Below, in pieces: positions 1-8,823 of a stretch of DNA of 64,000 nt (the stretch's first letter is position 1; each line of letters starts with the position of its first letter). Under the pieces are notes generated by a model. That model did not search any database. It was not told the DNA's origin and was given only the letters and a program-made list of their open reading frames with translations. The translations under genes and the position numbers were made by a program. This stretch comes from Diacronema lutheri. Taxonomy: Eukaryota; Haptophyta; Pavlovophyceae; Pavlovales; Pavlovaceae. The stretch lies in contig JAGTXO010000009.1 in NCBI GenBank assembly GCA_019448385.1, positions 248,001-312,000 on the forward strand. The letters run 5' to 3'.

Positions 1-2
1 CG

Positions 3-481
3 GCGGCGCTCGGCCGCCGGCAGCACGTCGGCGCGGGCGGCAGCGCGGCAGGCCGGCGGCTCGCGGCCATCGCACGGCGGGAGCGCGGCGTGCGTGCGCT
101 GCCGCCTGCCGCGCGCTTCCTCGCCACGCTGCCGCCACCGCCACGCGACGGCCTCGCGCGCACGAGCAAGCAGGCGCGCGCGAGGCGCAACGCGGACGGA
201 CGGCCGGCGCACGCGCGCGCGGCCAACGCGCGCGCCTTCTACCGCGGCGTGGAGCTCGGCGTGCACGCGACGCGCGCCATCGTCGACGCGCGCCACGCCG
301 ACCTGCCGCAGGCCGTCTTCGTGGCGGAGGCGCGGGCGATCATCGCGCGCTCCGCCGGTGGCGGCGCGCTGCTCGCGCCGGACGACGTGCGCGACCTGTG
401 CGACGCGCAGACGGACGCCGATCGCGCTGCGATCTGGGCGGCGGTGGGCGCGCACGAGGCGACGCGCATCTTCGCGCTCGT
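3..481 (+). CDS. 5'-truncated ORF leading into the chromo-Fanzor gene; function unknown
   Basis: An open frame runs in from the window edge and has codon-like composition (for example FYRGVELGVHATRAIVDAR, then VFVAEARAIIARS). It gives way near 480-490 to the frame that carries the chromodomain and nuclease. The switch needs a -1/+2 shift, and I could not find a plausible intron to explain it: the only GT...AG pair nearby would be about 50 nt and out of phase. Either it is the N-terminal part of the next gene with a frameshift (mutation or assembly error in GC-rich DNA), or a separate host gene fragment into which the element inserted. I recognise no domain. The true start lies outside the window. 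Confidence 0.4.
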
Positions 482-3400
482 CACGCGCGCAACGCGAGCT
501 TGGCGGGCGCGGCGCTGCTCGTGCTGCACACGCCGGCGGACGATCCGGCGCGCGCGCTCGGACTCGTGGCGACGCGCTCGCGCGCGCCGTCGACGGGCGC
601 GCCGCGCGACGCACACAGGGCGATGGTGCAGCGGTTGGACGTGCTGACGGGCGCGATCGCCGCGGCGCGAGGCGCGCCGCCGCTCGAGCTCGAGCTCGCG
701 CTCGCGCCCGAGCCGCAGAGCGCGTGCAACGCGCGTGCGGCCGCGCTGCTCTGCCTGCAGGCCGTCGCGGACGCGAGCGACCGTCCCGCCGCTGAGGACG
801 CGCTGGCCGCGCTCGACGACGCGCGCGGCATCGACCGGCACTGCCACGCCGTCCGGCAGCAGATCGAGGCGAAGCTCGCGTGGCGGCGCGCCGACGGCGC
901 CGTATGCGCCGACGGCGCCGACGGCGCGCCCGCGCTCGCGCCTGCCGCCGCACCGCCGGCGTGTGCGCCGGCGCACGCTGCCGGCGAGGCGGCAGTCGAC
1001 CAGGCGATCGTCACGCGGGTGCGCGACGCGCTGCGCGCGTGGGCGACGACTGGCACCGCGCCCAGCGCGGCGGTGCTCGACGACGCCTGCGCCGCGTACA
1101 CGGCGCGCGCACGCGCGCGCAAGGACGCGCGCACGGCGCTGGACCCGACGCGCGCGGCCGAGCTGCTCGCCGCGGCCGCGCGCGGCGGAGCCGACGGGGC
1201 GGATGCCGCGCGCGCGCTGCTCGGCGGCACGCCGCGCCTGCTCGTCGTGCTCCTCTGCGTGCCCGTCGCCGCGCCGTCCGGCGAGCCGCCGCGCCCGGTC
1301 GGGCTGCTCGTCGCCGACCGGCCGACGGACGACTCGCGCCCGGCCGCGCTCGTGCGCTACGACTTTGCGCCGCTCGACGCGGACGTGGCCGTCGCGGTCG
1401 GCGCGCATGCCGTCGCGCTGGCCACTGCGATCTGGCCGCTGCTCGCGGCCGAGGGGGAGCCGCAGCCATCGCCCGTCGTGCGCTCGCAGCCGCGCGGCGG
1501 CGACGATGGCGCGCGTGCGCTCGCAACGTTCGCGTGCCTCGACGCGCTGATGACCGCCAGCGTCGGCGCGCACGGCCTCGCGGGCGGCGCGGGCATGCTG
1601 CCCGCGCTGGTCGCGCGAGGCGCCGCGGCCACCCAGCGCGAGCGGCAGCTGCGCGCGGCCGCCGAGAGGCTGGGCGGCACGGTCGCTGGGTGGCCGGACA
1701 CGGGCGCGAGCGCGGCGGGCGCGAGCGTCGACGAGGAGGCGCGCACGTACGAGGTCGAGACGGTCGTCGGCGAGCGCCGCAAGGCGGGCAAGAGGGTGAC
1801 GTTCCAGTTCCGGATCAGGTGGCTGGGCAACGACGAGAGCGCCGACACGTGGGAGCCTGAGGCCAACGTGAGCAGCGACCTCGTCGCCCAGTTCCGCACG
1901 ACGCGCGACGAGCAGAAGCGGCGCGCGGGCGGATCGGGCAGCGGCAGCGGCGGCGCGGGCGCGGCGTCGGCATTGGCGTCGGCGCCGCTTCGCGCGCACG
2001 GCGTGTCGGGCGCCGCGGGCAAGCGCGCCGCGGCGGGTGCCGCCGCGAGCGCGCGCGACGCCGCGCGCGCGCGCGCGCCGAGCGTTCCCCGCGCGCGCGG
2101 CGTCGAGAGCGCGCGCGTGGACGAGCCCGCTGCGCCGAGCGCGCGCGCCGCCGGCGGCGCGACGGCGCGCACGCGCGGCAGCGTGCTCCCGGGCTTCGTG
2201 GTCAAGCGCTCGACGCTCAACGCGGGGCCGCAGGCGGTGACGGCGCAGCCCGGTGCGCGGAAGGAGCTGCGGCGCATCGCGGCGGCCGTGCACAAGCTCA
2301 CGACACAGGCGTACCGCGTCATCAACAAGGTGGTGCGCGACGAGGCTGCGGTGGCGAGCGCGCAGGCCGCCGGCGCGGCGTCGGGCGGCCCGTCGACCAG
2401 CGTGCACACGTCGACCACGATGGACACGGGAACCGTCCGTGCGATCTTCTCGGCCATCGGCTGGCACCAGGACGAGAGCACGTACGGTGCAGCGCCCCGA
2501 GGCAAGCCCGCCGAGCAAGCCGCCGCGCAGACCAAGGCGGTGACGGCGCGCGCCGTCGGAGAGATGGCCGAGGGCGTCCAGCCCGTCTGCGCGGTGGGCC
2601 TCGCGAGCATCCTCGGTGAGGAGGCGACGCAGGTGTCCACCGCGTGCCTGATGCACCCATCGCGCGTCGTGAACGGGCTGCTCCGCGACGTCGTCCGCGC
2701 GGCAGTCGAGCGCGACGAGGCGCTCGTCGCGCTGCCCGAGATGCAGCGAAACGCGCGCGTGCGCGAGCTGTGCGAGCGGCTGCTGCGCGGCGACGTGGCG
2801 GGCGCGCGCGTCGGCTGCCCCGCCGCGCTCGACCGCCACCTGCCCGACATGGTCCTCCACAAGATCGACTACGAGTGCGCGCCCACGCCCAGGTGGAATT
2901 GCGACCGGCACACGACGCGCTACTTCCTCGTGCAGATCCGCAACCTGCAGCACGTGGCCGAGGGGCAGGCGCTGCTCTGCCGGCTCGCGCACATCCACAC
3001 GCAGCTGACCGGACGGCCGCCGCGGTACAATGTGGCGCCACTGCGCACGCACAATGTGCGCGCGAGGCGCGGCTGCCGCTGCCGCCACCGTGCGCCCAAG
3101 CGCGCGCGCCGCCGCCGTGCGCGCCGCCCCGCGGCCAGGTTGGTCACGCGCCCGCGCGCTCGCACGCCGCGCGCTGCGCGCAGGTGCCGCGCAACGTGCG
3201 CCTCACCGCGAACGCTATCTGGGAGACGCTCCCGGACGACGAGCGCAAAGAGCTGCGCGCGCGGCTCAAGGCGCTGGACCTGCGCGACCACGATGGCGAG
3301 CCGATCAAGTGGACCGCTCAAGGCGGCTCGTTTGTCCCGCCAATGTCGGACGTGCGCGTCAGGTACGCGGTCTTCGCGACGCGCTTCGACATCTCCAACC

Positions 3401-4902
3401 GCGTCTTCGACTACGCCGGGCGCGAGCGGCCGCCGGCCGACCTGCCGTGGCACGCGCGGCGCTCGTGGGTTGGCCTCGCGCCGCTGCCGCGCGTGCCGCT
3501 CCCGGGCCGGCAGCCCGTCAAGTCGGTGGTGACGGATGGCGTCGCCGTGCACGCCGTCGGGACCGTCCTCGTGCCGAAGGCGCAGGCGCCGGCCGGCAGC
3601 TCGAGCGTCCTGCACCGCTGGCGCCGGCCGGACGGGCGCATCGCCGTCGCGCTCGGCTCTGAGCTGCAGCGGGCGATTGATGAGGAGGAGGCGGTCGTCG
3701 TCGCGGCCGACCCGAACATGGGCAACATCACCACCTACTCTGCGCACGTCGGGCGGGCGGCCGTCTGGCGGCAGTTCACGCAGCGCGCGCGCGCGCGCGC
3801 CGCGGGCTTTGCGCGCGAGACGGCCAAGACCAACGCGGCGCGGCGGCGCGTGCGCAAGGACGGGCGCGGCGAGGAGTTTAGCGTGGAGGCGGACGAGGCG
3901 CGGCTTGGCGAGGCGCACAGCGCCAAGGTGCTCGGCGAGGGCGAGTTCCTCGCCTTCCACCGCGAGAGCGCGCGGGTGCGCGAGCGCGCCGCCGAGCACG
4001 TGTACGACGCGCCGGCGCGCCGGAAGGAGCGCTGGCGGCGCGACAGCGGCGGGCGGTCCAACGCGGCGCGCGTCGCCGAGGCGCTCATCGCGGCGCACTG
4101 CGTCGACGGCGTGACGCGCGACCGGCTGCTCGTGTGTGTGGGCAAGTGGCTGCACGACCACAAGGGCGCGCAGCCCAAGGGCGCGCCGCCCGCCTTCCAG
4201 GTGGGGCTGCTGCGCGAGCTGCGGCGGCGCGGCGTCGCGGCCGTCTTCGTGCCCGAGCCGTACACGTCGATGCACTGCTCGATGCCGCGGCTCGCCAAGG
4301 GCGGCAGGCTGCAGCGCTGCGGCGCGGAGCTCGCGCAGGACCCGCGCCTGCCCGTGGCAAAGGGCGGCACGCGCACGGTGCACGCGCTCGTCATCTGCCC
4401 GGCGTGCAACGGCGGCAAGAAGCCAGTGCACCGCGACTACGACGCCGCGCGCAACATCTTCTACGACGTGCACGACATTGCGGCGCACGCGGCCGGGCGC
4501 GACACCACATCGACGCCTGAGCGCTTTGCCCTCGTGCTCGCCTGGTGGGCGCGCGGCGAGGTGTGGGAGCGTGAGGAGCGCATGGTGCACGGCGAGGGCG
4601 ACGACTGCGACGACGAGGGCGACGGCGACGACGAGGGCGGCGGCGACGACGACGACGACGACGGCAGCGGCGACGGCGGCGGCGGCGAGGGCGACACTGA
4701 CGGCGACGGCGACGGAGGCGGCGGCGGCGACGACGACGATGACGGCGGGGGAGGCGGCGGCGGCGACGGCGGTGGCGACGACGGCGGCGGGCGCGGCGGC
4801 GGTGGCGGCGGCGGCTCTCGCGCCCGCACCCCCGCCCGCGGAGCTGCCAGCGCCAGTGCCGGCGGCGGCAGCGCGCGCGGGCCGAAGCGCGGCCGGCGTT
4901 GA
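482..4902 (+). CDS. Chromodomain-Fanzor fusion (TnpB-like RuvC nuclease)
   Basis: Exons 482-3055 and 3184-4902 are joined across a 128-nt phase-0 GT-AG intron (AAT|GTGCGCG ... GCGCAG|GTG). A chromodomain lies near 1749-1920 (YEVETVVGERRKAGK, then the aromatic-cage context TWEPEANVSSDL). A helical region follows (RKELRRIAAAVHKLTTQAYR, about 2260-2340), resembling the TnpB/Fanzor N-terminal segment. The C-terminal half has the RuvC signature: RuvC-I Asp in VVAADPNMGN (3709), an acidic residue just before the zinc ribbon in VPEPYTSMHCS (4255), four ribbon Cys (4276, 4318, 4395, 4405), and RuvC-III in HRDYDAARNI (Asp at 4435). That order is known from Fanzor proteins, RNA-guided relatives of IS605 TnpB. 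The tail is an Asp/Gly-rich low-complexity stretch ending in a basic, NLS-like KRGRR. Fanzor identity is well supported. Activity and RNA guidance are inferred. The 5' end is unresolved. Confidence 0.85.
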
Positions 4903-5352
4903 CGCACGGCCGAGCCACGCAGCGGTCGACGCTTTGCGGGCTCTGCCCAGATCGCGCGCGGCTGGCGACGCGTGCCGCGCGCGGCACGCCCGTGCACGCC
5001 GCCGCCCACGGCCGAGCGCGCCGCACCAGACGGCCCGCTCCAACCGCCGTGCGGATCACGGACGCTCGCTACGGCTCGTCGGCGCGCGTCACCTGCGCCG
5101 GCGGCCAGGGCGCCGTCTGCTCCGGCCTCGTCGCGAGCAGCCCGACCGCTGCTCGCCGCCCGCACGCCGCCGCAGCAACGCTGCGCGTCGTGCTCCCCCG
5201 CTCGCCAAGCGAAGAGCTCCCTCACAAGGACGTCCTTCCGAACGGCCCGCGCTGCACTCGGGGCGCTCAACCGTGCCCCTGATCGGATTTGGCTTGACCA
5301 TCTATACGCACGCCGCTTCCGCCCGGCGCCCGCCCGTCGCCGAAAGCGAGGC
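4903..5352. other. 3' flank of the Fanzor gene, no gene seen
   Basis: No coding pattern on either strand. It holds a 20-bp perfect palindrome 67 bp after the Fanzor stop. In this family the guide (omega) RNA is usually encoded next to or overlapping the nuclease gene, so this flank is the natural place to look. I could not identify element ends or a target-site duplication by eye. Confidence 0.4.
4970..4989. repeat. 20-bp perfect palindrome downstream of Fanzor
   Basis: GCGTGCCGCGCGCGGCACGC is its own reverse complement. It could fold into a hairpin in the Fanzor 3' UTR or be part of a structured guide RNA. In DNA this rich in CGCG, short palindromes also arise by chance. Confidence 0.5.
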
Positions 5353-5690
5353 TCAGAGTGAGACGACCGTGTTGTCTGCCTTGAAGATGTACGTAGGCTG
5401 AAAGCTGTTATCGAGGTAGGTGATGCCGCATGCGAGGACGTTGGAGCGCTTCACTTCTGGATCATCTTGGAGCAGCTTCAGCGCGATCGCGTTCGCTGAG
5501 CCCACCGACAACTCGTCCCCTCCAGTATATACGATTTGCCCGTATCCGACGACGGCTCATCGAAAGCCATCAGCAGCGCGCACTTGGGCCCAGGCTTGTG
5601 CCCGGCGGTGTACGCGCTATTCGGATGCGGGTGCCCGTCGATACGCTCGAAGATCGAGTCGGCCTCGCGCTCTTGCCTGCGCGGCGTCGC
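5353..5690 (-). pseudogene. Unrecognised coding remnant in two frames
   Basis: On the minus strand a protein-like stretch (ADSIFERIDGHPHPNSAYTA, later MAFDEPSSDTGKSYILEG) continues, after a frame change near 5520, as GGDELSVGSANAIALKLLQD and ends at a TGA at 5355 after FKADNTVVSL. Both halves have lower local GC and look like true coding sequence. There is no room for an intron at the junction. I recognise no family. It may be the 3' end of a dead gene, or a live gene with a sequencing error. Confidence 0.4.
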
Positions 5691-5751
5691 GCTCAGGTCG
5701 GGTCGCGCGACAGCGTCCGCCAGCGCCGGCCGCGCGCGCGCAGCGCGCGCG

Positions 5752-6235
5752 TCACGCCGACGAGGATGGCGACGAGCAGGCTGGCGAGCTCAGAGCAGAG
5801 AGACGCCACGTCGTCGGGCTTGGAGAGGTCGTACGGGAACATGCGCACGTCCGCCTTGCGCTTGGCGTGGACGAGCGACAAGGCCTGCAGCTCCTGCTGC
5901 AGCGCCGCGAGCCTGTCGCCGCGGCGCGCGACGAGGATCAGGTCGAAGCCGCGGCACGCGAGCTCTCGCGCGATCTGAGCGCCGATGCCGGACGAAGCTG
6001 GCGCTGCAGCAGGCAGAGCGCGGCCTTGCACGCGTACAGTGTGGGCGGGATGTCGCCGGAGAAGGGCCAGCGGTATCTGCACGCGTACAGTGTGGGCGCG
6101 GCCTTGCACGCGAGGAGGATCGACGCGAAGAAGGACCAGAGAGCGAACGCGCCCACACTGTACGCGAGGACCAGCAGCGTGGCGAATGGAGAGGTCGAAG
6201 GGATCTTGAGCGGCGCCGTCTCGGCCGGAGCCGAG
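5752..6235 (-). pseudogene. Short-chain dehydrogenase (17-beta-HSD/ketoacyl-reductase type) fragment
   Basis: A minus-strand exon starting about 5997 encodes the NAD(P)-binding turn and following helix of an SDR: (G)|ASSGIGAQIARELACRGF, then DLILVARRGDRLAALQQEL, then DVRMFPYDLSKPDDV. Just upstream (about 6130-6235) is a hydrophobic segment, SPFATLLVLAYSVGAFALW, like the N-terminal membrane anchor of ER-bound 17-beta-HSD12-type reductases. The beta-1 strand that should precede ASSGIG is not found between them; that space holds tandem repeats instead. The catalytic Tyr-x3-Lys part is also absent nearby. I read it as a broken gene, though a missed micro-exon is possible. Confidence 0.6.
6028..6165. 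repeat. CACGCGTACAGTGTGGGCG repeats, direct and inverted
   Basis: The 19-mer occurs directly near 6029 and 6080 and inverted near 6148 (GCGCCCACACTGTACGCG). The copies lie inside and beside the SDR fragment and even encode part of its predicted membrane segment on the minus strand. Confidence 0.75.
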
Positions 6236-6265
6236 GCGTGCTGGTCGTTCGAGCGAGAGTCGGGC

Positions 6266-6380
6266 GGCCACTCAATCTTGGATGCGTGTTCCGTCCGGCC
6301 AGCCAAGATTGGCCACTCAATCTTGGTGGAGTGTTCCGTCCGGCCAGCCAAGATTGGCCACTCAATCTTGGTTGAGCAAG
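6266..6380. repeat. About 45-bp tandem repeat containing a hairpin
   Basis: Two full units and a partial third of GGCCACTCAATCTTGG, a short variable stretch, then GTGTTCCGTCCGGCCAGCC. At each junction, CCAAGATTG and CAATCTTGG form a perfect 9-bp stem around GCCACT, so transcripts would fold into a series of hairpins. Confidence 0.8.
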
Positions 6381-6409
6381 ATTGGCAAACCCTCCTGTGG
6401 CTACACTTT

Positions 6410-6550
6410 TCGAGTCCGTACAGTACACAGCCCCCTGGCGCCGGCTGTCCGTACAGCCGAGTCCGTACAGCGGCTGTCGTGGCGCGAGTCCGTACCGTAC
6501 ACGGGTCGAGTCCGTACAAGAGACCGTGCAGCAGTCCGGCCAGAGTCCGG
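6410..6550. repeat. Short dispersed GAGTCCGTAC repeats
   Basis: GAGTCCGTAC and close variants (CCGTACAG, GTCCGTACC, GAGTCCGG) recur about six times in 140 bp with irregular spacing, like a decayed minisatellite. No coding pattern is seen. Confidence 0.6.
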
Positions 6551-6613
6551 GAGTGGGCGCGGTGCGCCGGGCTGCGCGCGCGTCCGCGCAGGCAACCTGC
6601 GCCCTCAAGCTGC

Positions 6614-7072
6614 TCACGCGCTCGCCGGTGCTCCCTCCTCGTCCGGCTCCTCATCAAGCTGGAACTCGTCGCACCCATTGTCGAAGATGGGGTCCTCCTC
6701 CTCATTGACCTCGATGTCCTCGTCGACGAGGCCAAAGGCATACCTTGAGGAGTTGTGCAGGCCATGGTTGATGCACGGCACCCAATCGATGCCCTTCTCC
6801 TTGGCGAGGTCGATGCAGCACTGGCGCACGTTCGCGCCCGAGTCGGTCGCGATAGACGCGATGTCCGAGTTAGTGAGGCCAAACTCTTGGAAGCGAGACT
6901 CGAGGTGCTCCTTGATCCCGACAGCTGTGTGCGCGCCGAAAAACTTGACGACACCCAGCTTGAGCGTCGCGAGCTCGCCAGTCTGCGGATCGGCAAAGCG
7001 CAGCGCCAACGAACTGTATGCGTCGCCGGAGTGGCGCGCGGTCCACATGTCCGTCGTCGCGTGCGCCCACGC
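6614..7072 (-). pseudogene. hAT-superfamily transposase fragment
   Basis: The minus strand encodes the first part of a hAT RNase-H-like domain: ATTDMWTARHSGDAYSSLAL (first catalytic Asp), FFGAHTAVGIKEHLESRF, SIATDSGANVRQCC (second Asp), then WVPCINHGLHN and an acidic stretch EVNEEEDPIFDN. The T-x-D-x-W-T, TDSGANV and W-x-P-C-x-x-H motifs are characteristic of hAT elements. The N-terminal BED finger, third acidic residue and dimerisation domain are missing, so this is a remnant that cannot work alone. Confidence 0.8.
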
Positions 7073-7074
7073 CA

Positions 7075-7271
7075 GGCCGCTGTACGAGCACTATGCGAAG
7101 CGCCTGCGCGAGTTCACCAAGGACGACGAGCTCTGCAAGAAGATCCCCGCGCTCTCGCAGGGCGCGCGCCGCAAGTTGCTGCTGGAGATCGAGAACCTGT
7201 GGGCGGATGACGAGGACGATGTGCCCGCAGCTGATGCGCCGCCCGAGAGTCCGAGTGCAGAGGCCGAGTGA
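7075..7271 (+). pseudogene. Helical acidic ORF fragment abutting the hAT remnant in opposite orientation
   Basis: The plus strand carries RPLYEHYAKRLREFTKDDEL, then LLLEIENLWADDEDDVP and a stop at 7269-7271. It has amphipathic-helix character like the helical insertion of hAT transposases, but no diagnostic motif. It begins within a few bases of where the minus-strand hAT frame begins, which suggests an inversion breakpoint near 7073. Confidence 0.35.
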
Positions 7272-7412
7272 TCGGCTCCGGCGGCTGCTTCTGCTGCTGT
7301 CGTGCTGGATTGGCAGAGATCAGGTACTGACCCATCTCTGCCGCCGCTGCAAAGCGCACCGCCGCCCGCCGCCAGCGTGGTAAGCGCCGCGATGCCGCCC
7401 GCGTGGCCGCGC

Positions 7413-7790
7413 ACGCGCGCCTCGCCGCCCCCAAACCCACCGACCGGGGCGAAAAGTACGTTGTTCGTGGTGCCGGCGCAGTCGATGGGCAGGGGCGGCG
7501 GGGCGCGCGGAGCGCGGCCACCAGAGCGCGAGGGCGCAGCCGTCGCAAGCAGAGCAATCGTCGGAGGACAGGCCACGCCACCGTCGTCCGCGCAGCCGCG
7601 CGCGCGCGCCTCGCCGCCCCCAAACCCACCGACCGGGGCGAAAAGTACGTTGTTCGTGGTGCCGGCGCAGTCGCTGAGCAGGGGCGGCGGGGCGCGCGGA
7701 GCGCGGCCGGCAGAACGCGAGAACGCAGCCGAGACGATTAAGGCAAACATCGTCGAGGCGGCCGGCATTCCGAAGCCTCCGGCCGGCGCG
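7413..7790. repeat. 189-bp tandem repeat, array A
   Basis: Two units with identical starts (CAAACCCACCGACCGGGGCG at 7432 and 7621, 189 bp apart), each containing GAAAAGTACGTTGTTCGTGG and GGGGCGGCGGGGCGCGCGGA. The same repeat with the same 189-bp period is found inverted at 46.5 kb. The open frames running through it are composition artefacts. Confidence 0.85.
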
Positions 7791-7889
7791 GGCGCGCGGG
7801 CGCGCGCCGCGCCGTTGGGGACCACGGGGCCTCGCAGTATACTGGATGGGCGCCGCCAGGCGCCCGAAGCTCTGGCACACTGGCACCAA

Positions 7890-8200
7890 AAAAATACTTC
7901 ACCGCCCACTCCTACCCTTCCGACGCGGCCGGCGCGGCGGCGACCTTCGACGCTGCCGTCCTTCGGGCCGCCACCGTCGCCCTTGGCGTCTCGGTGTCCA
8001 CGGATGCTCACGCCTGCCGCCGGCTGTTCCTGCCGGTCGCGCAGCACGGCGGCGGCCTGCGCCGGCAGGCCGACTCTGCGCTCGCGGAAGTCTGGGGCGC
8101 AGCGTGGCGGGTCGTGCCGCACTTGCTCGACACGCTCGCGCCGGACGGCACGGTGCTCATGCAGGGCATCCTCGACCGCCCGGCCATCGCATCCGACATT
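7890..8200 (+). pseudogene. Probable non-LTR retrotransposon (reverse transcriptase C-terminal) fragment
   Basis: One frame reads SYPSDAAGAAATFDAAVLRA, then RRLFLPVAQHGGGLRRQADS and ALAEVWGAAWRVVPHLLDTL. The LP-x5-GG-GLR motif followed by a Trp-rich helix is typical of the region just after the RT domain in algal LINE-like ORF2 proteins. No catalytic FADD box is present and the frame is lost after 8200. The assignment is by pattern only. Family and exact borders are uncertain. Confidence 0.4.
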
Positions 8201-8654
8201 GCCACCAGGCGGAGGTGGCGGCGGCGCAGGCGGCAGCGGATCTGGCGCGCCAGCGCCAAGCTCCTTGAGTTCGAAGCAGTGCCCGCAGAAAAGGTGCCCA
8301 TCCTCGTCGCCCTCTCGCAGAACACAGCTGAGTGCAGGTAGCATTTGCACGTCATGCACCTGGCCACTGGCCGTAGGACAGCCGCATCGTAGCCTTGGTC
8401 TCCTCCGAGTCGTTTCGCACCCTGCTGTACGGACCAATATAGCAGGCGCAGCACCATTTCGAATCGGCGGGCAATGTCCGGTCTGTCGCGCCATCATCGA
8501 CGCGCCACGGCACGGCTCAAAAGCTCTCCTGAAGCGTGCATCCTCACGAGCGCTCAGTCGACCTGCTGCTCGTAGTGGGCACGAGACGCAGGGTAGGATA
8601 CGCGCGTACCAAAAGCTCTAAGACGCGCGAATCGCTGGGCTCGGTGCGCGAGCT

Positions 8655-8755
8655 GGCGCGCGCGAAGCTGACCACGCGAAGCTGGCGCGCGCGAAGCTGG
8701 CGCGCGCGAAGCTGGCGCGCGCGAAGCTGGCGCGCGCGAAGCTGGCGCACGCTCT
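8655..8755. repeat. 15-bp minisatellite (GCGCGCGAAGCTGGC)
   Basis: About seven near-perfect head-to-tail copies of a 15-bp unit without spacers. It lies between the LINE-like and MULE remnants. Confidence 0.9.
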
Positions 8756-8823
8756 CGTACCAGATCGCACGGCAATGACAAGCCGCAAATCAATACCATC
8801 GGGCTGCTCTGCAATCAGCGTGC

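Noticed and set aside
239-3088. A 949-aa minus-strand frame opposite the chromo-Fanzor gene
   Set aside because: Arg/Ala-rich translation of antisense DNA; the plus strand carries conserved domains.
4600-5060. Long Pro/Ser frame opposite the Fanzor tail as a cell-wall-type protein
   Set aside because: It is the complement of GAC/GGC simple repeats; no signal peptide and no independent coding evidence.
8467-8500. CPVCRAII, like the end of a RING finger
   Set aside because: Only the last Cys pair is present on this strand, with no upstream Cys/His partners in frame. Minus-strand Cys-rich pieces nearby (about 8240-8380) also do not complete a RING.
8655-8755. Regular short repeats resembling a CRISPR array
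   Set aside because: 15-bp units abut directly with no unique spacers; it is a minisatellite, and the genome is eukaryotic.
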